Shown here: one piece after another, positions 10,934 through 22,702 of the stretch
Layout of the letters: each line of letters opens with the position of its first letter
How positions within the stretch are numbered: the first letter of the stretch is position 1
From: Chaenocephalus aceratus
Lineage: Eukaryota; Chordata; Actinopteri; Perciformes; Channichthyidae
Direction of reading: 5' to 3'
Assembly (NCBI GenBank): GCA_023974075.1
Contig: JAMFTG010000159.1
Coordinates: 210,001 to 274,000, forward strand
DNA: 64,000 nucleotides
Translations under genes and position numbers: made by a program
Notes under the pieces: model-generated
What the model was told of the DNA's origin: nothing
What the model saw: only the letters and a program-made list of their open reading frames with translations
Databases searched by the model: none

Positions 10934-12899
10934 CAGGGGTCTTCAACTAAAATTCAACGAGGTCCAGTTAGAGAAAATGTCCCCATGCAAAGGTCCGGAA
11001 CATAAAAATGTCTAAGTTGCTTTATGAATTAGTGTGATATATATTGAAGTAGCTGCAGCTTTATCAACGTCTGCATGTAATCAGCAACTGACTGCCAATC
11101 AAATAAAGAAAGTACAATTCATAAACAACAATATGTGGATATGTGTAATGTTCCTCTCGGGCTGCATTTACAAATAAAATAGAGACAATAAATGAAATAG
11201 CTTTTGAAAATATGTGCATCTTAAAAGTGCTTAATTTTAGATAAATCAAATAAAGTGTAGCAGCAGCTTGAGTTTCCCTTTTTCTTTGTTAACCGTTTCA
11301 CATCATGACTTAACAGTTTCAGCCGATTATAGAACAATATCAGTCTTTACACATCATAACAATTGAATAGTTTAAAGTTTCTCTTTCTTTCCCTCTTATA
11401 TTGCAGTCCCTCACTCACTTTGTTTTATTCAGTGTGAGAATTGAGCTTGAGCTTCTCCTGCCAGGAGTTTGTAAATCTGGGCTGAAATGGTGTCAGGGCC
11501 ATTCTCATACACTTGCAGGTGCTCATTGGTTACAGTGATGCAAACACAGGTATGTGAAAAAAGAGAGAACTATTCGAAGCAGAAAAAAAACAGCGTAATA
11601 TACCACCCGACAAAGGCCTGTGCTATAATGCTTCAATTAACTGGCTATTCTACTCAGATCAATAGGAGACAGAGATGTTAAGTTAAAAATCAAGGGGTTT
11701 TATTATTATTTACAGCAGGGGTGGGAACCTTTTTCCTTTACATTTTTACAACATCCTCCGAGGGTCGTACAAATGATTGAACTCAACCTCTGCTTAAAAA
11801 AACTAAAATCACAGCCCATTCATTTGGCCTTTCTTTCATTCTGTGCAAAGAAAAAAGCAACCTCTGAATCCAGATATCTCACCATGACTCTCGTATGCAT
11901 GTGCACGGTGTGGCATAACCACCAACACAGAAAGATACGGACACAAGATGTGTGCAAATGTATTTAGTATCCTACTATGTGAACATGATTTAAGACCCTC
12001 CTCTAGGGGGGTCCGGGGGCATGCTTCCCCGGGAAGATTTTTTTTTAAATATTGAAGTTAAATGCATCAATCTGGTACACTTTGAGAGCAACATTAAGAG
12101 ATCTATGGATACATCTCTCAACACCCATATGAAACAGAACTGTAAGCAGATTTTTCTTTTTGGATATTTTACAAATCACTCCCCTTTTAAACTCTATTCT
12201 TGTTATTTGTAACAACTTTTTTGTTACTGTCATATAGTATTTTATACCTGTTTTTCATTTAGTCTCATTAATAACTATAATGATCATATCAAGGTGTGCC
12301 TTAACCTCACTGAGCTGAGGTTATTTGAGCCTCTCAGGAGATAGCTCTCTTCCACCTGGTTGAAGAAAAGCTCTTTAAATTCGTTAGCATAGCTAGCTAA
12401 CCAGATGCTAATAACAACAGATCGCCACTGTGCTTACAACTAAAGACACAGCCACGCAAACACTGCGGCATGTGTACGGCTCCTTAAGGGTATTGCAATA
12501 TTTTAAGGGCTGGAGCGGCGTTCCGGTGCTCTCTGTCAGCACTCCTTTCAGACGAGACATATACCACGTGAAGACACGTTACGCTCGTGTTGTGTTCAAG
12601 GAACCTGTCCTTGGCCAGGAAAAACAGGTACTGGCTTGTTTAATTATTTTTGCGGTCTAGATTTCTTCTTCTTTTTTGAAGTGAGAAGTTGTCAGTCAGT
12701 CGGACTGACTCCCTCCCCCCCACCCCCAAAACGAAAACTCTTCGGTTCTCCACGAATTACACAAGTCACCCAAATCAGCGTTAAAAAAGCGGGAGGCTTC
12801 GAAAAATCCCCTATTAATGTATTGATTATAGCTCCGGGTCCGTATAGGTCGGCGTCTGGGTCCGGATCCGGACCGCGGTCCGCCTGTTGCCGACCCCTG
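10934..12899. mobile_element. hAT element inserted in the minisatellite, exact TSD
   Basis: Inverted ends CAGGGGTC and GACCCCTG. The 8 bp ATGTAGAA, part of the 37-bp unit, are present on both sides (10926-10933 and 12900-12907), so insertion occurred after the array existed. No intact transposase is seen. The interior has a second hAT-like start 'caggggtgggaacc' near 11716, and a block at about 11965-12430 shared with the Kolobok-like element at 54.5-54.9 kb, so it is probably composite. Confidence 0.85.
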
Positions 12900-13878
12900 A
12901 TGTAGAAGATACATGAAGAAGAGGGGACACATGTTGATGTAGAGGAGACATGAAGAAGAGGGGACACATGTTGATGTAGAAGAGACGGAGAAGAGGGGAC
13001 ACATGTTGATGTAGAAGAGACATGGAGAAGAGGGGACACATGTTGATGTAGAAGAGACATGAGGAAGAGGGGACACATGTTGATGTAGAAGAGACATGGA
13101 GAAGAGGGGACACATGTTGATGTAGAAGAGACATGAAGAAGAGGGGACACATGTTGATGTAGAAGAGACATGGAGAAGAGGGGACACATGCTGATGTAGA
13201 AGAGACGTGAAGAAGAGGGGACACATGTTGATGTAGAAGAGACGTGAAGAAGAGGGGACACATGTTGATGTAGAAGAGACGTGAAGAAGAGGGGACACAT
13301 GTTGATGTAGAGGAGACATGAAGAAGAGGGGACACATGTTGATGTAGAAGAGACATGAAGAAGAGGGGACACATGTTGATGTAGAAGAGACATGGAGAAG
13401 AGGGGACACATGTTGATGTAGAAGAGACGTGAAGAAGAGGGGACACATGTTGATGTAGAAGAGACGTGAAGAAGAGGGGACACATGTTGATGTAGAGGAG
13501 ACATGAAGAAGAGGGGACACATGTTGATGTAGAAGAGACATGAAGAAGGGGGACACATGTTGATGTAGAAGAGACATGAAGAAGAGGGGACACATGTTGA
13601 TGTAGAAGAGACGTGAAGAAGAGGGGACACATGTTGATGTAGAAGAGACGTGAAGAAGAGGGGACACATGTTGATGTAGAAGAGACGTGAAGAAGAGGGG
13701 ACACATGTTGATGTAGAGGAGACATGAAGAAGAGGGGGACACATGTTGATGTAGAAGAGACATGAAGAAGAGGGGACACATGTTGATGTAGAAGAGACAT
13801 GGAGAAGAGGGGACACATGTTGATGTAGAAGAGACATGGAGAAGAGGGGACACTGTTGATGTAGAAGAGACATGAAGA
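12900..13878. repeat. 37-bp minisatellite, second part, about 26 units
   Basis: The same unit as 10705-10933. Variants differ mainly at 'catgg', 'catga' and 'cgtga', giving a visible higher-order pattern in 13190-13740. Since 37 mod 3 is 1, all three minus-strand frames read the same stop-free cycle and create false proteins of 330-419 residues. Confidence 0.98.
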
Positions 13879-13954
13879 AGTGGATTTGGCATAATAGGGG
13901 ACCTTTCGTTGTTATTCGCATTGTTCAGAGAGATGCCTGCTTTCCCTCTCAACA

Positions 13955-14157
13955 ATTACATTTACCAAACGTACCATCACATGATAGTCGCTTTTATCCA
14001 AAGCGACTTACATGCTCAATACTGTGGACAATCCCCACAGCAGCACTTTGGGGTGAAGTGTCTCAGGGACACAACGACATGCTGACTGCAGTGGGGTTTG
14101 AACCTGTACTCCCCTGATCCGAACACCAACGCTCTATCCACTGCGCCACACGCCTCA
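13955..14157 (-). mobile_element. tRNA-derived SINE with L2-type tail
   Basis: On the minus strand the head has an A box (GTGGCGCAGTGGATAGAGCG) and a B box (GGTTCAAACCCC). A middle region with GTGTCCCTGAGACAC follows, then the tail TCGCTTTGGATAAAAGCG. The tail matches the 3' ends of the L2 LINEs at 39.4 and 47.4 kb, fitting a SINE mobilised by that LINE. It is a retroposon, not a tRNA gene. Confidence 0.85.
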
Positions 14158-14159
14158 CT

Positions 14160-14300
14160 GCAATGGATATAAGATAAGAAGTGAACTGGCATCTCTCCAG
14201 GTACCAGTCCACACATTATCTCGTCCAGTTGGGACTTGAACCGGCGACCCTTTAGTTTCCAAGCCAAGTCCCTCCAGACGAGCGACTGCCACACCGGTGA
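14160..14300 (-). mobile_element. tRNA-derived SINE head
   Basis: Minus strand shows a tRNA-like segment with B box GGTTCAAGTCCC and, upstream, a weak A-box region in 'gtggcagtcgctcg'. The head resembles the SINE at 38833-39076. No clear tail is visible. Confidence 0.6.
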
Positions 14301-14653
14301 AAGCTAAAGACCGTTGCCAATATAGTCGTGCTCACTCGTTGGCGGGTGTACTTTGGTAGAAAGAAAATATATCCTGCATCAAACTGTTTACAACGAGGTC
14401 TGTGGGTTATCTTGTGAATGGGTCGTGATTTCTGGGATGAGACTGAGAGTTTTTCAAAGCACCAAAAGCCGAGAGCCATCCAGTTTCATTACATTGGAAA
14501 GTAAAATGATTTGGTTTAAAAGCCACAGGATTGGGATCATTAGCTTGTAGCATTAGCTTGCACTAGCCAATAATAACACTTTCCTTCATCGTGCGCTGCT
14601 GACTGTGTCTCAGCCATGACGAGACCCAGTTTTTATTTGCATTCACTCCGAAG
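14301..14653. other. No recognised gene
   Basis: A phrase near 14455-14500 ('gccgagagccatcc') resembles one near 15985 ('gctgagagccatct'), so an old dispersed repeat may flank the hAT insertion. Confidence 0.4.
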
Positions 14654-14661
14654 GTAATGTG

Positions 14662-15765
14662 CAGAGGTGGGAAAAGTACTCCGATCTTGTACTTGAGTAA
14701 AAGTAGAAGTACTCAGGTCTTGTACTTCAGTAAAAGTAGAAGTACTCCGATCTTGTACTTGAGTAAAAGTAGAAGTACTCAGGTATTGTACTTGAGTAAA
14801 AGTAGAAGTACTCAGATCTTGTACTTGAGTAAAAGTAGAAGTACTCAGATCTTGTACTTGAGTGAAAGTAAAAGTATTAAGATATTGTACTTGAGTAAAA
14901 GTAGAAGTACTCAGATCTTGTACTTGAGTGAAAGTAGAAGTACTAAGATCTGGTACTTGAGTAAAAGTAGAAGTACTCAGATCTTGTACTTGAGTGAAAG
15001 TAGAAGTACTCAGATCTTGTACTTGAGTAAAAGTAGAAGTACTCAGGTCTTGTACTTGAGTAAAAGTAGAAGTACTCAGGTATTGTACTTGAGTAAAAGT
15101 AGAAGTACTCAGATATTGTACTTGAGTAAAAGTAGAAGTACTCAGGTCTTGTACTTGAGTAAAAGTAGAAGTACTCAGATCTTGTACTTGAGTAAAAGTA
15201 GAAGTACTCAGGTCTTGTACTTGATTAAAAGTAGAAGTACTCAGGTCTTGTACCTGAGTAAAAGTAGAAGTACCAGAGTGCAGGAATACTCTGTTACAGT
15301 AAAAGTCCTGCATTCAAAATGTTCCTCAAGTGAAAGTAGAAAAGTATTCTCATCAAAATATAGTGAAAGACAGTAAAAGTAGTCGTTGTTTGATTGGTCC
15401 ATTTCAGAATAATATATATGATGTGTTTTATAATGATTGATCATGAAAGTGTTCTCAAAGCTGGTGAAGGTGCAGCTAGTCTGAAGTACTTTGTAGACTG
15501 CAGGGTAGCTGGTGGATTTACTCCAGGTGGAACTAAAGCCTGATTCAACACTTGATTGGATTTCACATCATTCATCCAGATCTGTGAAAGTAACTAAAGG
15601 TATTATGTAATGGAGTAAAAGTACACAATGTACCTCTGAATTGTAGTGGAGTAGAAGTACAAAGTAGCATCAAATGGAAATACTCAAGTAAAGTACAAGT
15701 GCCTCAAAATATACATAAGTACAGTACTTGAGTAAATGTACTTAGTTACTTTACTACTACCTCTG
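14662..15765. mobile_element. hAT MITE with internal 33-bp array, exact TSD
   Basis: The left end is CAGAGGTGGGAAAAGTACT and the right end is 'ctactacctctg' (inverted CAGAGGTAGTAG). Flanking GTAATGTG at 14654-14661 and 15766-15773 is an exact 8-bp duplication. Most of the 1104 bp is a minisatellite whose unit resembles the element's own subterminal sequence. Its ends are close to those of the elements at 31561 and 49940. Confidence 0.88.
14672..15285. repeat. 33-bp minisatellite, about 19 units
   Basis: The unit is built from 'gtactcaggtcttgtac' and 'ttgagtaaaagtagaa' (period 33, e.g. 14709 and 14742). The unit is itself partly palindromic (GTAC...GTAC). Being divisible by 3 it yields periodic false proteins on both strands. 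Confidence 0.97.
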
Positions 15766-15773
15766 GTAATGTG

Positions 15774-16505
15774 TATTGTTTTGGCCCAATGCCACATGAA
15801 CATTACAACTCGCGAGGTCTCTGCGTGGATTAACTTTCTGCACAGTGTTGGTAAAAGTTTTCGATGTGAAATTGCTCACAACAAAGCCTGTAGATCCTCT
15901 CGAGGCGTCCAGGTAATTTATTTTCCCGGAAAGTGACATTGTTCTTGAGTTATTCAAAAGTATTTGTTGTGCTTTGAGCACCTCAAGCTGAGAGCCATCT
16001 ATTTTTATTATATTGGAGAGAAGGAAGATATTTCTACTGCTGATAATTCTAACACTCTGCGACTCACACCATCGAGAGATTGATAGCACCACAGGGAAGA
16101 GGAACAATATGTGTTTGGAGCGTCTGGCTATTTATTTAAATTACCCTCACTTGATGTACTACGATGAATACATATGCAACTACCCCTTATTACTGACTAC
16201 TACTTATTATGAGCGATATTGTATATATAATCAATGTAGGAAGTTATATTATCATTCATTTAGGAGAAAAGACGAGTCTATGTTTACATGTCCGTTCAAA
16301 TGGTGAACGTTTTTACATGACATCTTGTTTCAACAGTTACTTACCACTTTTTTTTAACATTTAATTTTTTTATCATTATTTGTATTCTATCTTCACTTTT
16401 TTTTACTTTTGTGAATCGTGTTTTTCTCTCTGACCCTGTTGCCGATATAAACGCCTGCATTTCTCCACGGGAAGAAATAAAGTTCCATCTTATCTTATCT
16501 TTATG
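15774..16505. other. Spacer with a retroposon-like tail
   Basis: No exon recognised; the 97-residue frame at 16013-16306 lacks a domain. 'gaaataaagttcc' followed by (ATCTT)n at about 16478-16503 looks like the 3' tail of a retroposon on the plus strand. Confidence 0.4.
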
Positions 16506-17422
16506 TTTGTATGACCCTAAATATTAAAAAAGAACATTGACAGGCTGCTTTTCTGCTCGCCTGTCCAAATATCAAATCCATTGAAACGGTTGCTTTTCAT
16601 ATTTGAATGAACAAACAAATACATTTTTTAAACTGAGCTTGTTCTGTTTCAAATGATGAGCAACATTTCAGCAGTTTTTTTTAATAATGTTTGTGATTAA
16701 CATTACACGTCTTACGCTGCGTTCACATCGGACGCGATGCGATGTTTGGAGGCGGCGTGCGTGATTACATGTAAAGTCAATGCAGAGACGCGAATTCACT
16801 CCGACGGCGCGCATGAAGCGGTGGACGCGGCGCGAATCAAGCGATTGAGGCGATTGAACGTGGCGCATCAAATGCGAGAGTTCATTTTTTTCTACTCGAG
16901 CGTCTTATTCACGTGACGCGTTCTCGCGGAAGCCAATCAGCGGTGAGGATCTCAGCCTGCCGTCACTGACGTTTCAACCAGAAAACATCAGCCGTTAGCT
17001 GTTAGCAGTTAGCCCTCAGAGCTCACATCTCCTCATATCTGTTCAGAAACTGGACACAAGTTAAAACAAGTACAAACCACAGACTGCCTGTGTCATGGCG
17101 AATACAGTCGCTGGTTTATTTATGTCTGTAGGCCGTTGTTGTGAGTGTTGTGGAGTGAGCAGATACAACGTTTAGCTTAGCCTGTCGACCCAATCTCCAT
17201 TCAGAAAACAAGCATTTAAAAAGGTTTTTCGCCGCCGTCTGTCTGCAGACTTGTTCAAAGCATTAATTCATGGTTTTTACTAACCGGTATCAGTATGTTG
17301 TTACTTTCGGCATCATTTAGAAACGTGGTATTACATTTAATCACGGTAAAATATGTTCATTTTGTTGTAGTTGTAGCTCCCGAGCCAGCGCATCGTGTTT
17401 GAATGATGCGAGTAAACAGTAA

Positions 17423-18043
17423 CGGCCCCTACACACCGCGGCGTGGCGTTGCCGCTTCAACGCTTTCACTTTGAATAGGTGACGTCACGATCCGCCGAAC
17501 TGCATTGTGGGTGCAAAGCGTAGCTTCTCTCGAGGTGCTCGCTGCTAAAGTAGAGCAATGTTCTACTTTTGCCGCCTCGACGGAGGCGTCAGCCAATCAA
17601 ATCCCTCGTATGTAAATCTGACAGTAAAAGCAGTAGCCAATGAAACCGCGTGTATGTTGAGAGAGCCAGACCGCAGTTATTTCCCATATGTCAACAAAGG
17701 GAGGAGAAAATGATCGTGGCGGTAGGGAATCACCCGGTACTCTTGACCAGTCCCTCTTTACATACAGGGATACAAACCGGGGAGCCAGGCATGGGGGGAG
17801 GTGGCAGAGACAGTGGGGGAAACTGGTAGGTTTTCGCTTGTTTGGGGAGTTTACATCCAGTGTACTTCGTTTGGATGGACTCTAGCAAGCATAGACAGTA
17901 TATTTATCCAGCATGGATGTAGCATGAATGCTTTGCTTTGTATGTCCGTGTGATTGGTTGTTGGTCGCGTTGCTCGCGTTGATTCCCCAAGCTCAAGACG
18001 CCCACCGCCAAGCGGCATCGCACGCCGCCGTGTGTAGGGGCCG
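17423..18043. mobile_element. Nested Harbinger-like MITE with MADF exon
   Basis: Ends CGGCCCCTACACACCGCGG and, reversed, CGGCCCCTACACACGGCGG are near-perfect inverted repeats. The flanks are TAA (17420-17422) and TGA (18044-18046), a TWA site with one change. It shares its interior with 28599-29177, including 'gccgaactgcattgtggg'-like sequence and a MADF-coding stretch. Confidence 0.75.
17700..17845 (+). pseudogene. MADF-domain exon relic, two frameshifts
   Basis: Translation starts EEKMIVAVGNHPVL, then a 1-nt loss (about 17750) shifts to the frame giving SLFTYRDTNR. A second 1-nt loss (near 17785) shifts to a frame reading WGEVAETVGET. This matches the first half of a MADF (Myb/SANT-like, Adf-1 type) DNA-binding domain: an acidic-basic start, 'hPxLYD', 'YrDxnr', then 'aWxevae'. 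Such proteins accompany Harbinger transposases and bind the element ends. The reading is similarity by eye; the copy is dead. Confidence 0.6.
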
Positions 18044-18127
18044 TGACACAGCTGGCAGCCGCGGTGAAACTCGAGCGATTAGAGCGAAGCGAATATTCGC
18101 ATCGCGTCCGGTGTGAACTTAGCATAA

Positions 18128-18880
18128 GGAGCTGCAATGTCTTATTAAAATATTAACACATATCATTTTGCATAAAAACTTTAGCCCCACATAGTTTTGA
18201 GGAAAGTATTGAATTATAAAGTCGTTCCCTGCTTGCAGAGCTGATTATAAAACGTTGTGTTTGTGTGATGCTCATAAGTTCTCTCAGTAAAGTTCACGCT
18301 GTACCAATATCACAAATTGTCAAAGCTGCAGTGAATGTCTATTTTAATGTCTAAACTATATAAACGAAAACAAATATCAAACGTTTCTCAGTTAACTTTA
18401 TTCAAATAATAACTAATTTCATAATTAATTAATATGTTGATCAACCAAACCTAGTCAGATCTGTTTAGAGAATAGGAGATGGTAAATAAAAGCACATAAT
18501 TTCAAGCAGATAAACGAAGGATAAGGTAAATGGAAGTCTACCAATAAGATGGTTGGGTGGTCTGTTCCCCAACTAAAAAGTCAAAGTGTCTTAGAGCGAG
18601 ATACTGAACCCTAAATTGCTCCCGTATGCATATCTAGGGTATTGTATTGAAGTATATGTTTTGAAAGAAAGGTGAAGAATTGGGCACGGGGTAACTGGGT
18701 TTCGACCAGATATTCCAATCGCTAGCCAACATGACCGGAAATCATTGGGAAAGATACTTAACCAGAATAAGCATGTATAGACGTATATGTTTTGGATACA
18801 CATATTCAATATTCAAAGACTTAATTGGTGAAAACTAAAGTTGGAGGAGGTGACCATCTGAGGGACTTAACACCTGGGAC
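18128..18880. other. Spacer with an old repeat fragment
   Basis: Mostly unassigned. At about 18560-18690 'gtcttagagcgagatactg' and 'aaattgctcccg' resemble the retroposon region at 3546-3715 in the opposite orientation. A phrase 'gatcaaccaaacc' near 18440 recurs near 19563. Confidence 0.45.
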
Positions 18881-18884
18881 CTAG

Positions 18885-19495
18885 GGATAGCACCTATCAT
18901 GCTATTTGTAGGCATATATTATGGGTCTCAGATATATAGAAATATATAAAAACATGTCTTTGATGTGTTTTGGTCGAAATACGAACAGATCATGCATTTT
19001 AGACATCCCTAATATGCCTCTATTCCAGAACTGAACTGATCAGAATTCTACAAGAGATAAAGTTAAATGCTGCTGCCGCCATCCTGTTCTAAACCACATC
19101 AAGGATTCTCTCTGAAACAGTATGGAGCTCAAAGGCTTTCTCTCTTGCCGGTTATACCACAAGGTGACTTCCTTTTTACTTCCTGCTTCTTCACACACAT
19201 GCTCTCCAGTGCAGGTTAGCTCTGAGTGTTAGCGATGCTAATGTGAACACCGACCATATTACGTCCAAAACAGTCGGGCATTGTTTCTGATAGCAACTCT
19301 CTGTGGGTCCACCATCCAACATGACGTCATATCGGCAGCAAATCTGTATCCGCTCGTTGTACCCCCGTGTTTAAAATATTTGGGTACGGAGGAAAAGAGA
19401 GAGGGTTTTATTTTCTAACGCTGCGTGAGTTCCACCGGGGACACATTTATATAAAAGACATCAAAAAGTGGATTTTGCATGATAGGTCCCCTTTA
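18885..19495 (+). mobile_element. Dispersed MITE-like element, copy 2
   Basis: Left end region 'cacctatcatgc', right end 'gcatgataggtcccctttaa': inverted ends ending at TTAA. Internal blocks match 5145-6040 and provide the empty site for the hAT nested there. The right end also matches the ends of the 10540-13905 element. Confidence 0.6.
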
Positions 19496-20368
19496 ACCAA
19501 TACCAATAATTAAAAACGAAACCCAATACCAGGAGGAGTTATAATGATCAACGGCTAATATGTGATCAACCAAACTGAGTCAGATCAGTTTAGATGAAGA
19601 CGACAGATTGGACACAAACACGTTCAAGGCTGGAAAGGAGAAGCTTGGGACATTTGAAAGTGGGGTATTAACTGATGTATTTTAAGTCGCAGAACAAAAT
19701 GGGAAAATCTAGTAGGCCACTACCTTATTTCAGGCTTCTTACCACAAACATGTTAAAAAAAAACATTCATTTTGAGACAAAGGGAACCGTAAGTGGTTAA
19801 ATGCTGAGTCTTTTCTAGGTTTTAGGACTCATTACTGCACAACTATATTCAGATATTTATTTGGTAAATACACTCATTATCAGAGAATTGAATGTCCTCT
19901 GTATTTTAAACTTGCACCATGCAGGTAAAACAAGAGGTGAAATAACGCACTCGGCTGTGGAGACATTGCTTTCTGTATGCTGTGTGCCAAGACTCTTGGA
20001 CAACTCTTTGACTAGTCCATGTTAAGAACTTCCACCACAAAACGCTTATGTGAGGTCTACATATCTATCCCACCCCAACCTGGCACCCCTGTAAATGACC
20101 GATGTACCAGCAGCAGAGGAATCGACCCGGAGATCGGAGGAGGGGACCACCTGAGAGACTTCGACCCCAATCACAGACGTGTTAAACACAGAATGAATGA
20201 ATGAAGGAAAACACGCAGCGTCCAGCAGGCGCTCGGCTCTCCGCTCGGCCGATTGATAAATGACTCAGAACTGATCTGAGGAAACTCGCCTTAATGGACT
20301 GATCTCCACTGGATCAAAGTTCCCTTTTAGTCCCTGCTCAGGACCCTCACAGCGCAACTCAGCGTGGG
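19496..20368. other. Spacer with a dispersed repeat
   Basis: The region 19660-19880 has blocks shared with about 26950-27080, 29200-29290 and 36510-36600 ('actgatgtattttaagtcg', 'ttatttcaggct', 'gctgagtctttt'), so an interspersed family is present. No coding signal. Confidence 0.45.
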
Positions 20369-20370
20369 CC

Positions 20371-20441
<71 letters not shown>
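20369..20441. repeat. (CA)n microsatellite
   Basis: About 36 uninterrupted CA dinucleotides. Confidence 0.98.
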
Positions 20442-20443
<2 letters not shown>

Positions 20444-20953
20444 CTCTACCTCCAGGGCATACATAATATCCCCTGTCAGCTTGTAGAGGAAGCTGAGCAG
20501 ATAACAGGAAAAGGAGGAGTGGGTTTGAGCAGAATCCAGGAGCAGCAGCTGCTCGGATAAGCTTAACTCTGAACTGAGATCAGGTAAACACGTGCAACTG
20601 TTGCATCCTTGGCCTAAAGAAGATGATGCCAGCTTTCTGGGTTTTTTACACAAATGTTGAATGTGTGCATGAAACACCTGAGAGGAAATGAAGCCAAAAT
20701 ATAGTTTTTTACTCTCGGCTGAGGTGGAAAAGTTGGCACATCAAGAAGATAATTTGTTTCAAGGGCTGATAAAAATACACAATTACCAACATAACATTCA
20801 TGCCCTGACGTCAATCCCAATAACAGGCTTAAGCTTCACCACAAAGACTTCATAATAAGCCATAAACAAAAGAAACAAAGGGAGTGCAGGTAACCCCCAA
20901 GCAGTGACGTGCTGGGAAGTCATTACTACTGAGCAACCATGTATTTTTGTATC
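20442..20953. other. No recognised feature
   Basis: No exon, RNA or repeat recognised. Confidence 0.45.
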
Positions 20954-20961
20954 TACTAGGA

Positions 20962-21366
20962 CAGGGGTGTCAAACTCAATTTCATCGCGGGCCACATTAG
21001 CATTATGGTTGCACTCAAAGGGCCGGTTGTAACTATATAAATATACATATATAAATGTATAATATATATAAAATAATGTATTATATTACATTATTGCCTC
21101 TGCATTGGATTATTATTGGATAGGGTAATAACTTCCTAATTAACTACGTCTGAAAGCAGAAGTCCAGGGCAAATAATTGCAAGTCTCTTCAGTGCGCATG
21201 TCACAAAACGAGATGCATTGTGGGACATGTAGTTTATGGGCAACCTGCTTCTGTAAAGTGTGGCCGTATAATAAACGTATTATATTCTTTGCAAGCTCTT
21301 GCGGGGCCACATAAAATGAAGTCGCAGGCCGGATTTGGCCCCCGGGCCTTGAGTTTGACACCCCTG
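20962..21366. mobile_element. 405-bp hAT MITE with exact TSD
   Basis: Ends CAGGGGTGTCAAACTCAA and TTGAGTTTGACACCCCTG are perfect inverted repeats over 18 bp, flanked by TACTAGGA on both sides (20954-20961, 21367-21374). The interior has 'gcgggccacatt' and 'aggccggatttggcccc', typical of this widespread hAT (Charlie-like) MITE form. Too short to encode a transposase. Confidence 0.92.
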
Positions 21367-21374
21367 TACTAGGA

Positions 21375-21970
21375 GGTCGGACAGGCACATGCGGACAGAT
21401 GATCGGCGTCCACATGGTGAAAGTGAAATCAATGGAGCATCCATGAACACTTGTGCTGGTACATCCTTGGCTTGTCAGTGTTTTATATTTAACGCAGCAT
21501 CGTTCACTACTTTGACTTTTAACATTACAACTGTTTCCTTTGATGAGTGACGTTAGCATCATGATTAAGCCCCTGATGAAGTGTTTACCATAGACATACA
21601 CTAATTGACCTAAGTATAAGTAAAGAAAATCAGAACTCTGTATCGTTTTTTCTTGTTTTACCTGCAATAATATAACACAGCAGCTTTTAGGCATGTTGGA
21701 AAACATATTTACGCTTGGTGCCTAATCTTCGTATTCACCTGAAAGTGGGCGGCGGCCTTTATTTTGCCAGGTAGTGACGTAGCGCTTCTTTTACTGTACA
21801 TGGGAAGGACATGGCTAAATCAGTGCCATATTTACACACATATGAACCCCATACAAGAAGCTTAAATACACAATTCAATTAAGGAGCTTGCACAAGGACA
21901 CACCTATTGGTAAAGTCTCTATATATTTCAAATGGTATACAAGCAATCTTTATACACACATGCATAGGGC
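21375..21970. other. No recognised feature
   Basis: No domain or repeat recognised. Confidence 0.4.
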
Positions 21971-21971
21971 T

Positions 21972-22300
21972 AGTAATAATAATAATAATACATTAATTTT
22001 ATATAGCGCTTTTCTGAACCCAAAGACGCTTTACATTTGGGAGGGAGGGTAGACAAACAAAACAAAAAAAAACAAAACAGAAAAGCAGTCGGGAGGAAGT
22101 TGATTGAGAGGGGGCGGGCTTATGGATAGAGAGTTGAAGAGGTGGGTTTTGAGGCGGGACTGGAACAGGGTGAGGGACTCAGACTCACGGAGGTCTTGGG
22201 GGAGGGAGTTCCAGAGCTTCGGGGCTGAGAAGGCTCTGTCCCCGAAGCTCCGGAGTTTGGCCTTGGGGATTGAAAGTAAACCGGCTAGTAGGTATTTGAT
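21972..22300 (-). mobile_element. LINE 3' fragment, antisense
   Basis: The minus strand encodes the end of a LINE ORF2: LRSFGDRAFSAPKLWNSLPQ and [16 protein letters not shown] 3' UTR with 'agcgctatataaaatt' and an (ATT)n tail at 21976-21992 follows. It belongs to the CR1/L2 group by the WNSLP and SRLKTHLF motifs; the sub-clade differs from the 46.8-kb copy. Confidence 0.82.
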
Positions 22301-22569
22301 TAATGTTTTATATGAGAACGCAGTTACGACATTCACAAATGAACATGTAATGTCATGGTTTCATCTTCACGTGTACATGACTTCCATTCGTCTTCTGATA
22401 TGCCTCTGAATTTTAAACTTGCCGGTAAAAACAGTAGGAAAAAAACGATTGACATGAAATTGCAAAAATGAGCAAGAGGTGAAATAACGCCGGAAGCTTC
22501 TGATTAATCTGCCGTGGATCACAGATCTGCAATCACCATCCATCTGCTCCATCTGAACTCTGCACACTT

Positions 22570-22666
22570 CACACACACACACACACACACACACGCACGC
22601 ACGCACACACGCACACACACACACACACGCACACACACACACACACACGCACACACACACACACAC

Positions 22667-22699
<33 letters not shown>
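22570..22699. repeat. (CA)n microsatellite with CG interruptions
   Basis: CA repeat with regularly spaced ACGC units. Spurious CVCV and THTH proteins arise on either strand. Confidence 0.97.

Positions 22700-22702
<3 letters not shown>

Larger units (their letters stand above)
10540..13905. mobile_element. TTAA-target MITE swollen by minisatellite and hAT
   Basis: The left end reads TTAA (10536-10539) then 'atgtcccctattgt'. The right end reads 'cataataggggacct' then TTCG, one to two changes from TTAA. The ends are inverted copies of each other and of the 'gcatgataggtcccc' family (19.48 kb). Inside are a 37-bp array (10705-10933 and 12900-13878) and a 1966-bp hAT. Without those the element would be only a few hundred bp. 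No transposase seen. Confidence 0.7.
16715..18124. mobile_element. PIF/Harbinger-like element hosting a nested copy
   Basis: Left end CGCTGCGTTCACATCGGACG; the right end, reversed, is TGCTAAGTTCACACCGGACG. It is flanked by TTA (16712-16714) and TAA (18125-18127), consistent with the 3-bp TWA target of Harbinger. The interior at about 16990-17310 matches the Harbinger-like element at 55565-56226 in inverted orientation, although their ends differ. A second element sits inside at 17423-18043. Confidence 0.7.

Noticed and set aside
12692..13955. Three overlapping frames of 330-419 residues on the minus strand
   Set aside because: 37-bp repeat, 37 mod 3 = 1: all three frames read the same stop-free cycle. 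No start context or domain.
14100..14156. tRNA gene
   Set aside because: A and B boxes are present but the sequence continues into a SINE body and L2 tail; no mature tRNA 3' end.
14633..15376. Serine/threonine-rich repeat proteins on both strands
   Set aside because: Translation of the 33-bp array within a hAT MITE.
16013..16306. 97-residue frame with a hydrophobic start
   Set aside because: Isolated, low-complexity rest, no family resemblance; flanked by repeats.
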